Source: Nymphaea colorata (Eukaryota; Streptophyta; Magnoliopsida; Nymphaeales; Nymphaeaceae). Taken from it: 64,000 nt of DNA. The translations under genes and the position numbers were made by a program. Position 1 is the stretch's first letter. Every line of letters starts with the position of its first letter. Below the pieces are notes generated by a model. The model was given only the letters and a program-made list of their open reading frames with translations, ran no database searches and was not told the origin of the DNA. The stretch lies in contig NC_045145.1 of assembly GCF_008831285.2 (NCBI RefSeq), forward strand, positions 3,450,723 to 3,514,722, read 5' to 3'. This document shows positions 34,931-45,503 of this stretch, piece by piece.

Positions 34931-35390
34931 AAAAAGACAAGAAGTAAAAAGGTAGACCCTGTACAGTCGGTGTAAAAAAGGACAAGAAGTAAAAAGGAAG
35001 ACCGCCCGCCCGAGCGAGAGAGAGCCGGAGTAGTTCGCCCCTGTACAGCCGGAGGAGGTCGCCCGCCCGAGCCCAGACAGACCGCCTGACGGGAGGAGAC
35101 CGCCCCCTCGAGCAAGAGAGAGCCGGAGGAAAGGAGGAGGCCGGAGGAGACCGCCTATCGGGAGGAGACCGCCCGCCCGAGCGAGACAGAGCCGGAGGAG
35201 CAGAGGAGGCCGGAGGAGCGGAGAGGGAGCCGGAGGAGCGGGGGAGCCGATGGAGGTCGCCCGCCCCTGTGCAGCCGGAGGAGGAGCGAGAGAGAGAGAG
35301 AGAGAGAGAGACCAGAAGAAAAAGATAGGGCCAAAAACAGGCCGTGCTGATAAGCAGAAGTAAGGATTTGAGGAGAAAAAGAGTAAGAGG

Positions 35391-35483
35391 ATGAAGGCTG
35401 CCCGTATTGCGATCACTCTTTTGCTGGCGATGATCATCACCGTCGTCTTGTTTTGTTGCCATCCCTGGTTGCTGGAGGACTGA
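35391..35483 (+). pseudogene. K-beta2: shortened membrane-helix ORF
   Basis: Same start as K-beta1, but one extra T in a T run shifts the frame and gives a stop after about 30 codons. Confidence 0.25.
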
Positions 35484-35915
35484 ACGGACCTGTGCCCTCT
35501 TGATTATTCTCCACTGCCCTCTTCTCAAGTTGCAGCTTCTGAGTGAACACGATAGCCTCTGCTAGTTCTTAATTGATTTGCTCTCTCCTGCGCCTCTATA
35601 TATTTCAAATTTTCAATCCACAGAGACAAGAAAGCAAACCACATAGAGAGAAGAAAGCAAGCCACATAGAAGCTGCCTCGCATGCATGAGCGCGAGACGT
35701 GATCGGCTCGATGTTCTAAATTGCTTGTTAGGCAAAAAGAAAAAGGCAAAAAGAGAAGGACGCGGCACTTCCGACCTTTCCGTTGGATCGGAAACTTCCT
35801 GCACCATATTCCTTAGCCCACTACATTTTGGTATCTCACAGTTTGAATATGCTCTGCATGGTATATATATATATATATATATAATTAAAGTCTGGCAATC
35901 TTCAGAAAGAAGAGT

Positions 35916-36054
35916 TGATCACACGGACCATACGCCCGTGCGCTCACAACTTTTTTGGCTGCTCTCTTCAGAACACAAGCGACGCGAAACTGCCGAGTAC
36001 CAACAAAGAAAGGCTCATCAGTACGAGTTGGCATCGATGCTCTGGATATATAAA
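35916..36054 (+). promoter_or_regulatory. P4 promoter: TGATCACACG box and TATATAAA
   Basis: The box lies at 35916-35925 and TATATAAA at 36047-36054, 65 bp before the ATG, as in P3. Confidence 0.6.
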
Positions 36055-36111
36055 GGAGGAAGGCAGAACAATGAACACCCATCAGAGCAACAAAGGTCTC
36101 TCCACGCTTGC

Positions 36112-36793
36112 ATGGCTACCATGGCGATTCGGTGCATCTTCACCGCTTTCTTGCTTTTATCTCTTCATCTCCTATCAACTCTAGCAGCCGCTTCTCCGTC
36201 TTCCTCCAACAAAATTTCTGCTTTATCCCCAGGTATACATCTACCATATTGTCCCGCCCGCCTCCCCTTTTCAAATCTTTGGTCTTTCTTGGTTTTGCAC
36301 TGACCACTCTGTCTTGAAGCCATAGGCTGTTCGATTGCAGTCAGCACTGGTTTCAATACAATGAGAAAGGCAGGATATTTTTATAATTTCAATTTCTTGT
36401 ATTATCCCGCTTATTCCAACAGAAAGTAGGATAAGTTCAGTATGCGGTATTGTGCAGCTTCATAGGATAACACTGCACTGGCAGATAGAATGAAAAGTCA
36501 TGCGAAACGAGTTCGATTTGCAGTGTACAGAACCAGTAATTAAGTTGTGCCGCGCTCGCTCAGTTTCTGTGCAGGGCAGGGACACCGCCACTGGAATAGC
36601 GCAGGCAAAGCCAAGGAAATTGAAAGGGGGTGGAGGGAGAGGTGGAGGCAGAGGGAGGAGTATTGGACGGCGTGGATTCTTTCACCGCACCGGAGCTTAT
36701 GGCAATAGTTCTGCGGCTCAAAGAAGAAACTGCTTGGGGATGACGACGCTCACGGTGTTGACAGCCAGCTTGATGGTTACCCTTCTCCTATAG
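36112..36793 (+). CDS. P4: small secreted Gly/Arg-rich peptide, intact
   Basis: Exons 36112-36232 and 36564-36793 give 116 aa, the same protein as P3. Signal peptide, basic Gly/Arg block, TGAYGN segment and hydrophobic tail are all present. It lies in the beta module of unit 2, downstream of H3, M and K. Identity at protein level fits either very recent duplication or gene conversion. Confidence 0.75.
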
Positions 36794-37393
36794 GAAGCAT
36801 TTAGGCCTTCTGACCTGTGATGTATAGGGGGTGGCCGATGGCAGTTCGTCTGGTTCCATTTGAAATCCTCTTCAACGGAATTTGAAATGTTCCACAGATG
36901 GTACAGTACTCTTTAGTGAAATTCATCAATTCTTTTGATTCATGGTCACATTTCTTTGATCATATATGTTGGTGAGAGGGAGGGGGGGGAGGGGGGGGAG
37001 GAACCTCTCTCCCACTTCCTCCTTATCCTCCTTGATGCAGGAAACAAAATTTTACCTGACATCCATCTCTTTTGATGGATAGGAGTCACGATTCAGTTTA
37101 ACTTGCTTTTGTTATGTCTAACATTTTGAATTTTCAATTGTACTGTCATTTTTTTATTTCACATTGAAGGTTTGGTGCAATTTGTCTTTTCTAGCATATG
37201 GAAAGTTAGGCTTCAAGGACACTTTAGTCAGCATGGCAATTGGTCATTGTCATTGTAGTTGTGGGGCCTAATGCTGGTGTGAATAATAGTGTTGTAACAT
37301 GAAAGAAAAGTGAGAAATTATAGTCCTGTATCGAAGATAGAGAAGAACCTCCATTCCCTTATAAAGAGTGGAATGAACATGTTTCATCAAGAG

Positions 37394-37488
37394 CATGACA
37401 GACAGTTTATAAGCGTTGTAGCATTAGAGTTAACAGACATTGAGAATGTTAGCTCTAATGCTACAACGCTGAAAAACTTTCAATCATG
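37394..37488 (+). repeat. H4: conserved 95-nt hairpin, start of the alpha module after P4
   Basis: The core is fully paired with one U-G. It differs from H2 at the AGCGTTG position, where pairing is complete here. Confidence 0.8.
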
Positions 37489-39504
37489 TCTCCTTTTTCA
37501 TCTCTTAGCTCCTCTTTTCCTATGACTATTTTTTCATCTCTTAGCTCTTCTTTTCCTATGGCTATAGTGATCTTGGTACATCACAATTAAAGAATAATAA
37601 GTAACATTTGCTTGTCAAATTTCTTGTTTCACAAAATGAAGAAACCTATTGCTATAGTGATCTTGGTACATAACAATTGGAGGATAATAAGTAACATTTG
37701 CAAATAAAAACTTTTGTCAGATTTCATGTTTTACAAAATGAAAAGAAAATTAAGAGTGGTACAAATACTTAAAAGAAGAATTGAATGTTGTTGAACAGTA
37801 CTTCAATCAATAATTTAAAACCAAATTTTAGAAAGAAAACCGTTTTTCTTGGTAATTAGGAATCTATATTATAAAGTGTGGTAAATTTGGGGAAAGGTAT
37901 TCAATGTCAATTAATCACATAAAGATCAATCAGTTCCTATAAATTTGTATGAAAAGGTTTGAAGAGAATATTTTTCTTCTAACTTGCCGAACAGAAGGAG
38001 TAGAACATGAACTAGGGAAAAAAAAAACCCAATTTTTTAGTGTACCACGAAAACATGCTCAAACCTTCTTTTTATACATATAGAAAACATACTTTTGCAA
38101 AGGAGGATATAATATACTCAGGTTAACAGGGAAAGGCATGAAATATGCCTCCTCCCTTGTGAGTTTGTGAGTTGTGTGAATATTCTTATGTTTCATGAAT
38201 ATGGGTGTTTTATTTTTAGAAACTACTAAAAGGTAAAATTTATTTGCATAAACGAAGTTAAATTATCGCTTTCCTTGCACCTCCCCCTATGTTTTGGTAA
38301 TAATTAAAAAGGGAAAGGACTTCTACCTCCCAACAGATTTGCACCAGAAAAGAAAATATCAAAAACCAACAAGTCAATATAATTTTGTCAAAATCAAAAG
38401 CAAGGTTCTATGAGTATTAAAATTAAATAGTCATAGGAGGTGTTTGACAATAAGAATTTAACTTAGTTTTTCATCAATTTATCCCGAACATAAAGGTAAA
38501 TTTATAGAATAGTGCATTAGTGGGTTGATGTTTCTATTGCCAGATGCCCCAACAGAATCAATGCATTTGATCTCCATAGAAAAAAAAAATCCATGTATCA
38601 GTAAAAATATTTCTACAATAAGGTGAGAGGCAGGTTTTTTTTTTCTCCACCCATATCAGTAAAAATCCATGTATCAGTAAAAATATTTCTAGAATTTTTT
38701 TTCGAGTGCTTGATAGGTATGGAAAAAAATAATCCCGGTTAAGTTTTGAGTCTCCTAACCCAAAAAAAAAAAAAACATTACAAGACTATAATATCCAGCC
38801 TTATCAACGGCATTTACTTCTATAGCGATTTTCTTTCGGCAGCTTCATATTTAGAATGTGGCAACGTTAATGATGTAGAAATCTGAAAAAAAACACACAC
38901 ATTTTTATAGAACTAAGAGTCTATTTGGCAATAGTGAGAGATTGAGTATGAAAAATATAACTTGGATCCATAGCAATTGTGTGGGTGATCAATTAATAAC
39001 TCTTTGTGGTTGGGCTTCTGTATGAAAATAAAATCAGGAACAGTCTTGTAGTTCATATGAGGTCTTTTTATGTACCAAACTCTTTGTTTTTTGGGTGGCA
39101 TAACCAGCTACAGGGCTAGGGATTGAATGCTCCAATGATGCAGCATCTATCTACCTGTCACATAATTGTAACGATGTGGCGACAGATTACAATCCATTCC
39201 TTAGCAGTTTTAGTTAAAAACTTAAAAACTAAGACAACCAATCACGTAACAACTCCTTTTCTATAAGCCCCTCTCTATAGTAGCGTCGAGCCCAAGGAGT
39301 TTGGAGGGACAATTGCTAGTATGTTATTGGCTTGAGTGGCATAAGGGCATACATGATATGATGCATAAGGGCATGTACATATGTGTTATAACTTTCTCTC
39401 ATATGTTTCTTTTTTACAACATAGACAACTATGAAGACGGAAACCTGGACCTGCTCAACTACTTTGGCCTCCCCAACAGATTGTATTCATCTCCATTATA
39501 CTAT

Positions 39505-39858
39505 TCACTTCCACATCAAGAGACAACTAAATGCTGCCCAACCAGCCAAGAAAAGGTCCGAGTGATTGCTGACTGAGGAACTCTTGTGGGATTTGTCTTG
39601 GCCGGATCTGGCGGCAGTGCTGGTGGTGGCGCCTGCCGCAGCACCGTAGAGACCAGGAACTAGCGAAGTACCATGGGGCCGTTGTCCACCGCCACGGCCC
39701 CTGGCCGATGTGCCTCTACCACTGGTGGAACTACTTCTTCTTGAAACTCCAGGTTCACCTCCACTAATAACTTGCCTCTTAATTGCAGTATGATGTGCCC
39801 TTAATTGGCCGATCTGATCAACTGCTCCTCCACCTGCATATTCGTCCTCAATGAGCAA
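39505..39858 (-). CDS. M-alpha3: minus-strand hypothetical ORF
   Basis: Identical 117-codon frame to M-alpha2. Same doubts about start and splicing. Confidence 0.35.
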   Translation of the reverse strand: MLIEDEYAGGGAVDQIGQLRAHHTAIKRQVISGGEPGVSRRSSSTSGRGTSARGRGGGQRPHGTSLVPGLYGAAAGATTSTAARSGQDKSHKSSSVSNHSDLFLAGWAAFSCLLMWK

Positions 39859-41129
39859 ATGATCACCTCAAATAAGCTATAGAAACTTTAGAAAAATTCT
39901 CTTGGACTCCTGCTTACTTCCGGGTTATTAATTACCGTATACATTTATATCCCTCTTGGTATATACTATCCAAAGAGAAGTAGAGAGATACTTGTTGTCT
40001 AGGGTGGGCTACTGCCCACACCAGCCCATTAAAAATCACATTATATTCTCTCAAAATTACATTGTTATGACTTGAAAATTATATGCAGCGTTCACACCAA
40101 ATTTGTGTCACTAATGCAAGTGCCCTATGACTAAAAAACCCAGTTGTCAAAAGCAACTCATTACTGCACATGCACATGGGGTGGTAATAAAGTGAAAAAT
40201 GAAGGTTTTGAAAAAGATAAAAATGAGATTGAAAAAAGTAAAAAGACTTATAAAGTTATAAAATACGCTAACCCACCTTTTTTTTTTGAACAGTCTATAT
40301 TTGTTGTGTGAATAGAACATTCCTTTTTCCCATCAAATTAGTTGAACTTAATGACACGGGGACTAACATGTATTATCATCTTTTAGTCAGCATGCACTAC
40401 AAGCTCAGTCACATCAAATAAGGTAAAAAACAAATACTTTTTAGTTTTCCATGAGAGTGAACAACGAGTAGTGCATCAAATGAGGTAAAAAACAAATACT
40501 TTTTAATTTTCCATGAGAGTGAACAACGAGTATACACCCAAAATAAAAGAACAGGAAAGTTGGAATATTTGGTTATTTTTCAAAAAAAAAATTAGAGTTT
40601 TAACTTCTTTACTTCTTTTTTGTCATTATATTGGGGCAAACCAAGATTATTCTGATCATTACATGCCTTCGGTAAAAACAAGCTTGTAGTTTAATAGAAA
40701 TGATACAATTTAACCTCAAGCTCTAGCTATTGAATCCTAACTTCCTCAAAAGGTTAACAATTGAATACAGTAGCAATGGCCTCTTTGGACATTAGATTAT
40801 GATAAAACATGTTAGTAAACTCAATTTTGTGTCAAAAGAAGCTTCTTCCAAGTTCCAACGATTTTTGATCCTCAAAATCATCCAAATGAGCGTAGTTAAA
40901 GTAGCTTTTCCCCATAATAGTCCCTGAATCTCGACTCATCTTTTACCTATACGTTAAAAAAGAAAACGCATATTTTTTCGTTAGGTAGAAGACGATCAAC
41001 AGCAGAAGATATCCTGCAAACCCTTAATTTGGTATCTGCAACTTTCTTTTCATCAAAGAAAACAACGCCAAATAAAACGATAGGCTGTGGAAGGAAGAAG
41101 GAACACATAATCTACACTGTATATCCACT

Positions 41130-41775
41130 TTGGTATTAATAAAAACAGAAAGAGAGATAGAAAGAGGGAGACCTGCGGAGAATGATGAAGGGCCAGCAGC
41201 AGGCCCTGCTGATAAACAGAAGCAAGGTCTTGGGGAGAAGAAGAGGAAGAGGAAGAGGAAGAGGAAGAGGAAGAAGGCTGCCCTTATTATGACGCCTCTC
41301 CCGGCCATCACCGCCTTCTTGTTTTCGCCACCACCGGTTGCTGGCGGTCTGAAGGGATCTCTGCCGTCTCTCATCTCCGTCCGACCTCCTTATTTCAAGC
41401 TGTAGCTCCACCTCCGATGTCAACCGAGTGAGGACGACGGCCTTTGCTTCTCTGCTCGCTCTCACCGTCCTCTATTCTGAATTGCTTATTAACACAGCGA
41501 CAGAAAAGGGGCAGGTAAGGGCACCTTCCGGCTTTGGATCGCAAAAGTTTTCCATTCACAAGATGCTGTCTGGGAGCTTCACGGCAATTGCCCACTCGAC
41601 TGAAATAGGCGGAGCCAGTGGGATCCGATCTGCATCCAAAAAAGTTTGGGTACATCAATATAAATTTGCTGAATTATGTGAACTCGAACGAGAGACTACA
41701 CAAGAAAAAGAGGCAGGGCAAAAGGTTCACGTGATCTGGCGTGCAATGTGCGACGAATCGGCACTCGCAACGTGA
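41130..41775 (+). other. K region, alpha module, unit 3
   Basis: Copy of 29599-30244 with no change seen in the two open frames. Coding status doubtful. Confidence 0.25.
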
Positions 41776-44178
41776 GATTCGGAAACGTCGGCAGGCAGAC
41801 AAGAACAGGATGAGCAAAAGAGAAAGTTATGTCCACCGTGCCTACAAAAAGTTTTCTGAACTAAAAATATTTTAGTTATTAATTATACTGGTGCAAAAAT
41901 AAAATTGTGTGCACCTACATGACGCGCTTTTACTGTCGTTGGGTTTGTCCGAATCTTCAAATCATAAATTCGTCGACGCCGGAGTCGAATTGGATTTCGA
42001 AGGGATTATGTGCCGAGGAAAGCATTCACCGACATGCAATCGAATCTTAGAAGTCTCAGACCGGCATTGCCTGAATCGGCGAATAAGATTACGAATCCCA
42101 AGGAAATTAAATTTTTACATTAATGTATTCACTCCCATCCATTTATAATAGATCGCAATATTTGAAAAAGGGAAAGATCAAGAGATTCATGCTCGTATTT
42201 GGCAGTGTTTATGAAGAAACATGACTTTGAGAATTAAAGTGGTTCATTGTTCTTCAGATTATGGACAAAAAGAATAAGTTAAAAGAATGGAAGTACAACA
42301 GCAGGAGCAGTTGCTTTTACAGCAGGATCAAGGCAGCCACCAAGCTGATCCATAAGACTACAGGCCCCATATTAATCCTCAAGCAGCTAAGGCCGCCTGA
42401 ATTCGCCACGCCGGCGCGACGGCCGCCGGCGCTTGAGCTTCGCATGCCAACTACAGCTGCAGTCCTCACTGCTGCCCCTCTTAGTTTTCTTGATCTTGGT
42501 TCTGGTGTCGCCCTGCTCCTCTCCACCTCCACCACGATTGAGGGTGAGAAAATGCAAGAATATTTTTTAGTTCTCGGATAGTTAGAGCTATGCTGCTATG
42601 CATTTATTATCCATTAGTACTAGTTTTATCAATTTTTTAAGGGTGGCTGAATTAAAGTTTTTAAATTTTAATTGTGACCGAAATATATTTTTCAAAATTT
42701 TTATTTAGAACAAGTGAACTTTTTTAAAATTTACATGTAAATTTTTTAAGAAAAATTTTTGAGGTGGGTTCAAGGCCCATGAGCGCCTCCTTTCGACTCT
42801 GCCCCAGATACTAGTTCTAACTATTAGTTTATAATAGAAGTGAGCCAAATGAGTCAAACAAGTCGAGCTCAAGCATGATGCTGTATTGTCTAGTCGAGCT
42901 CGAGCTTGTTTTATGGAACTTGATTTGAGTTTAAACTGAAGTTTTTGGAGTGGAGTCAAGCTCAAGTTGGCCCAATTTGAGTTCAAAACTAGGCCTTTAG
43001 TCAAAAATTCCTGGCTCCAAGTTTGACTCCTGCTGCTTGTGCGTGGAGTCCAAGACCAAATTATATGTTCAGCGCCAAACACGCAACACCCACTCTCATA
43101 GGCTTGCCAAGCCAAAACTTCTATAGAAATTCTAAATAGATAGCAGCACATGGTGCTCTTTCCTTGCCAAAAGTTCTTGTTGACATTGCCCCAGATATTT
43201 GCAGCAACAAGACAAAGGAGAAATGAATGATAGTGGCCCTCCATAGATTAGTATTTACAGAACATACAACTTTACACTACTAAGGAAACTCGAAACCCAG
43301 TCTGTCACCTGTTAGGCCCGTTTGTTCAAAGAAATGGTTTGTAACTATTTCACAAACTTATACTATAAAATTAGAGCAAATTTACACAATAGCAATGCCC
43401 TCTTTGGACATTAGATTATGTTAAAACATGTTAGGAAGCACAATTTAGTGCCAAAAGAAGCTTCTTCCAAGTTCCAACCAATTTTGATTCTCAAAACCAC
43501 CGCATGGATATGATATGGTTAGGGTGCCGTCCAATCATGACCATCAACCTAAAATCAGAGTCCAGAATTTCAATCATGTTGTTCTCCCTCCCTCCCTCCA
43601 CCCATTTTCCTTCTCTCCCACTGATCCCTTTCTTTTATGCTTCTCCTCTCTCTTCTCTTAGAAGAAGAAAGCCATCGGGCAGCTCACCCTACCGTCGCCG
43701 GCAGGCATCAAGGCCATGCCGGACGTCGCTCCTCATGATGGTGGGTTGGGGAGGGGGGGAGGAACCTCTCTCCCACTTCCTCCTTATCCTCCTTGATGTA
43801 GGAAAAAAAAATATTCACCTGACATCCATCTCTTTTGGTGGACATTTGATGTCCCTAGATATAGTGAGAAAAAATGGAGTCATGATTCAGTTTAACTTGC
43901 TTGTGTTATGTCTAACATTTTGAATTGTTATTTGTGCTGTCATTTTTGATGAAGGTTTGGTGCAATTTGTCTTTTCTAGCATATGGAAAGTTAGGCTTCA
44001 AGGACACTTTAGTCAGCATGGCAATTGGTCATTGTCATTGTAGTTGTGGGGCCTAATGTTGGTGTGAATAATAGTGTTGTAACATGAAAGAAAAGTGAGA
44101 ATTTATAGTCCTGTATCGAAGACGGAGAAGAACCTCCATTCCCTTATAAAGAGTGGAATGAACATGTTTCATCAAGAG

Positions 44179-44273
44179 CATGACAGACAGTTTATAAGCG
44201 TTGTAGCATTAGAGCTAACAGACATTGAGAATGTTAGCTCTAATGGTACAACGCTCAAAAACTTTCAATCATA
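44179..44273 (+). repeat. H5: conserved 95-nt hairpin, unit 3
   Basis: The core stem has one G-G mismatch (AATGGTACAACG on the right arm). The downstream flank combines features of the H2/H4 type and the H1/H3 type. Confidence 0.75.
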
Positions 44274-44598
44274 TCTCCTTTTTCATCTTTAGATCCTCTT
44301 TTTCTATGACTATTTTTTCATCTGTTAGCTCCTCTTTTCCTATGGCTATAGTGATCCTGGTACATCACAATTAAAGAATAATAAGTAACATTTGCAATGA
44401 AAAAATTTTGTGAGATTTCTTGTTTCACAAAATAAAAAAACCTATCGCTATAGTGATCTTGGTACATAACAATTAGAGAAACCCAAAAAAGGTTGTCTTC
44501 AATGAAAACCCAAAAAGCAACCAACTAACGTCTATCTCCTCCACCACCCCCAGCCCCGATAGCATCTCTTTCTCTCTCTCTCAGCTTGCATCGCTACC

Positions 44599-45503
44599 AT
44601 GGCCATGCGGTGCATCTTCATCGATTTCTTGCTTTTATCTCTTCTTCTCCGATCAACCCCAGCGGCCGCTTCTCTGGTTTCTTCCAACGAAATTTCTGCC
44701 TTATCACCAGGTATATATCTTCTACACGTCCCACCTCCCCTTTTTAAATCGTTGGTCTTTCTTGGTTGCTCCGCTGCTCTCAATTGAGCAGACTGCCGCA
44801 TACAATGGCTTGTCCAACTGAACCAATTACCCTGTCTTAAGCTGTAGCTGTTCGATTGCAGTCAGCACTCGTTTTAATAGAATGAGATAACATGCAGGGG
44901 TGGAGGGAGCAGGGGCCGCCTGGGCCATGGCTCAGTGCAGGGAAAAAAAAATTATATTAAAAAAATCAATTTTTTTTTAGTTTGGTTCGGTCCGTCGCTC
45001 CTCTTGGCCCGACCTGCAAATGGTTTGGCGGCCCCTGAAAAAAATCAGGGCTCATGGAATGCTTTTACACATCTGTTTATCAGATTGTTCCATTTATCCC
45101 AACAGAAAGGTGGATAAGTTCAGTATGCGGTATTGTGCAGCTTCATATGATACAACAGGTAGATACATTGAATGAAAAGTCATGAGAAACGAATTTGCTG
45201 TATGCAGAATTAGTAATTAAGTTGTGCCGCACTTGCTCAGTTTCTGTGCAGGGCATGGATATCATGATTGGAATAACGCAGGCAAAGCCAAGGAAACTGC
45301 CAGAAGAAGGCAGAGGTGCAGAAGGCTGAGGTGGAGAAGAAGGCGGAGCCAGAGGAGGAGGCGGAGGGAGGAGTGGCGGAGTGCGTGTCATTCCCCACAC
45401 CGGAGCAAATGGCAAGAATTCTGCATCTCCAAGGAATCACTGCTTGGGGATGACGACGCTCACGGTGTTGGCAACCAGGTTGATGATTATCCTTCTCCTA
45501 TAA
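44599..45503 (+). pseudogene. P5: P-family peptide gene with premature stop and lost promoter
   Basis: Exon 1 (44599-44710) encodes an intact signal peptide and SSNEISALSP. Exon 2 (45241-45503) reads VSVQGMDIMIGITQAKPRKLPEEGRG and then meets TGA at 45327-45329. The rest of the frame (Gly/Arg block, TGANGKNS, hydrophobic tail ending LLL) stays open, so one change is to blame. The unit-3 breakpoint at 44507 replaces the TATA box and upstream box; only the leader from about 44530 is left. The intron contains a MITE. Exon 1 could still give a secreted fragment if transcribed from another promoter. Confidence 0.75.
44896..45053. mobile_element. MITE of the GGGGYGGAGG type in the P5 intron
   Basis: Starts AGGGGTGGAGGGAGCAGGGG, has the internal words GGCCGCCTGGGCCATGG, an A-rich part and an end with GCCCCTGAAAAAAATC. 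It closely resembles 60594-60777. The P2 and P6 introns lack it. Confidence 0.6.

Larger units (their letters stand above)
26288..37817. repeat. tandem segmental duplication, unit 2 (11.53 kb, complete)
   Basis: This contains module alpha (M at 28328-27975, K at 29599-30244, then about 2 kb of tail) and module beta (H3, M, LINE piece, K, P4, H4). Its first 6.6 kb are almost identical to unit 3 at a constant shift of about 11,530, and its second half to unit 1 at a similar shift. Confidence 0.95.
37818..44507. repeat. tandem segmental duplication, unit 3 (6.69 kb, truncated)
   Basis: It follows unit 2 almost base for base, then breaks off after TTGTCTTCAATGAAAAC at 44507, where P5 leader sequence begins. 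It contains M-alpha3, K of alpha, the alpha tail and H5. Confidence 0.9.

Noticed and set aside
18427..44507. Possible CRISPR-like or satellite array because of the regular repeats
   Set aside because: The repeat unit is 11.5 kb with genes inside, in a plant nuclear context; no short spaced repeats.
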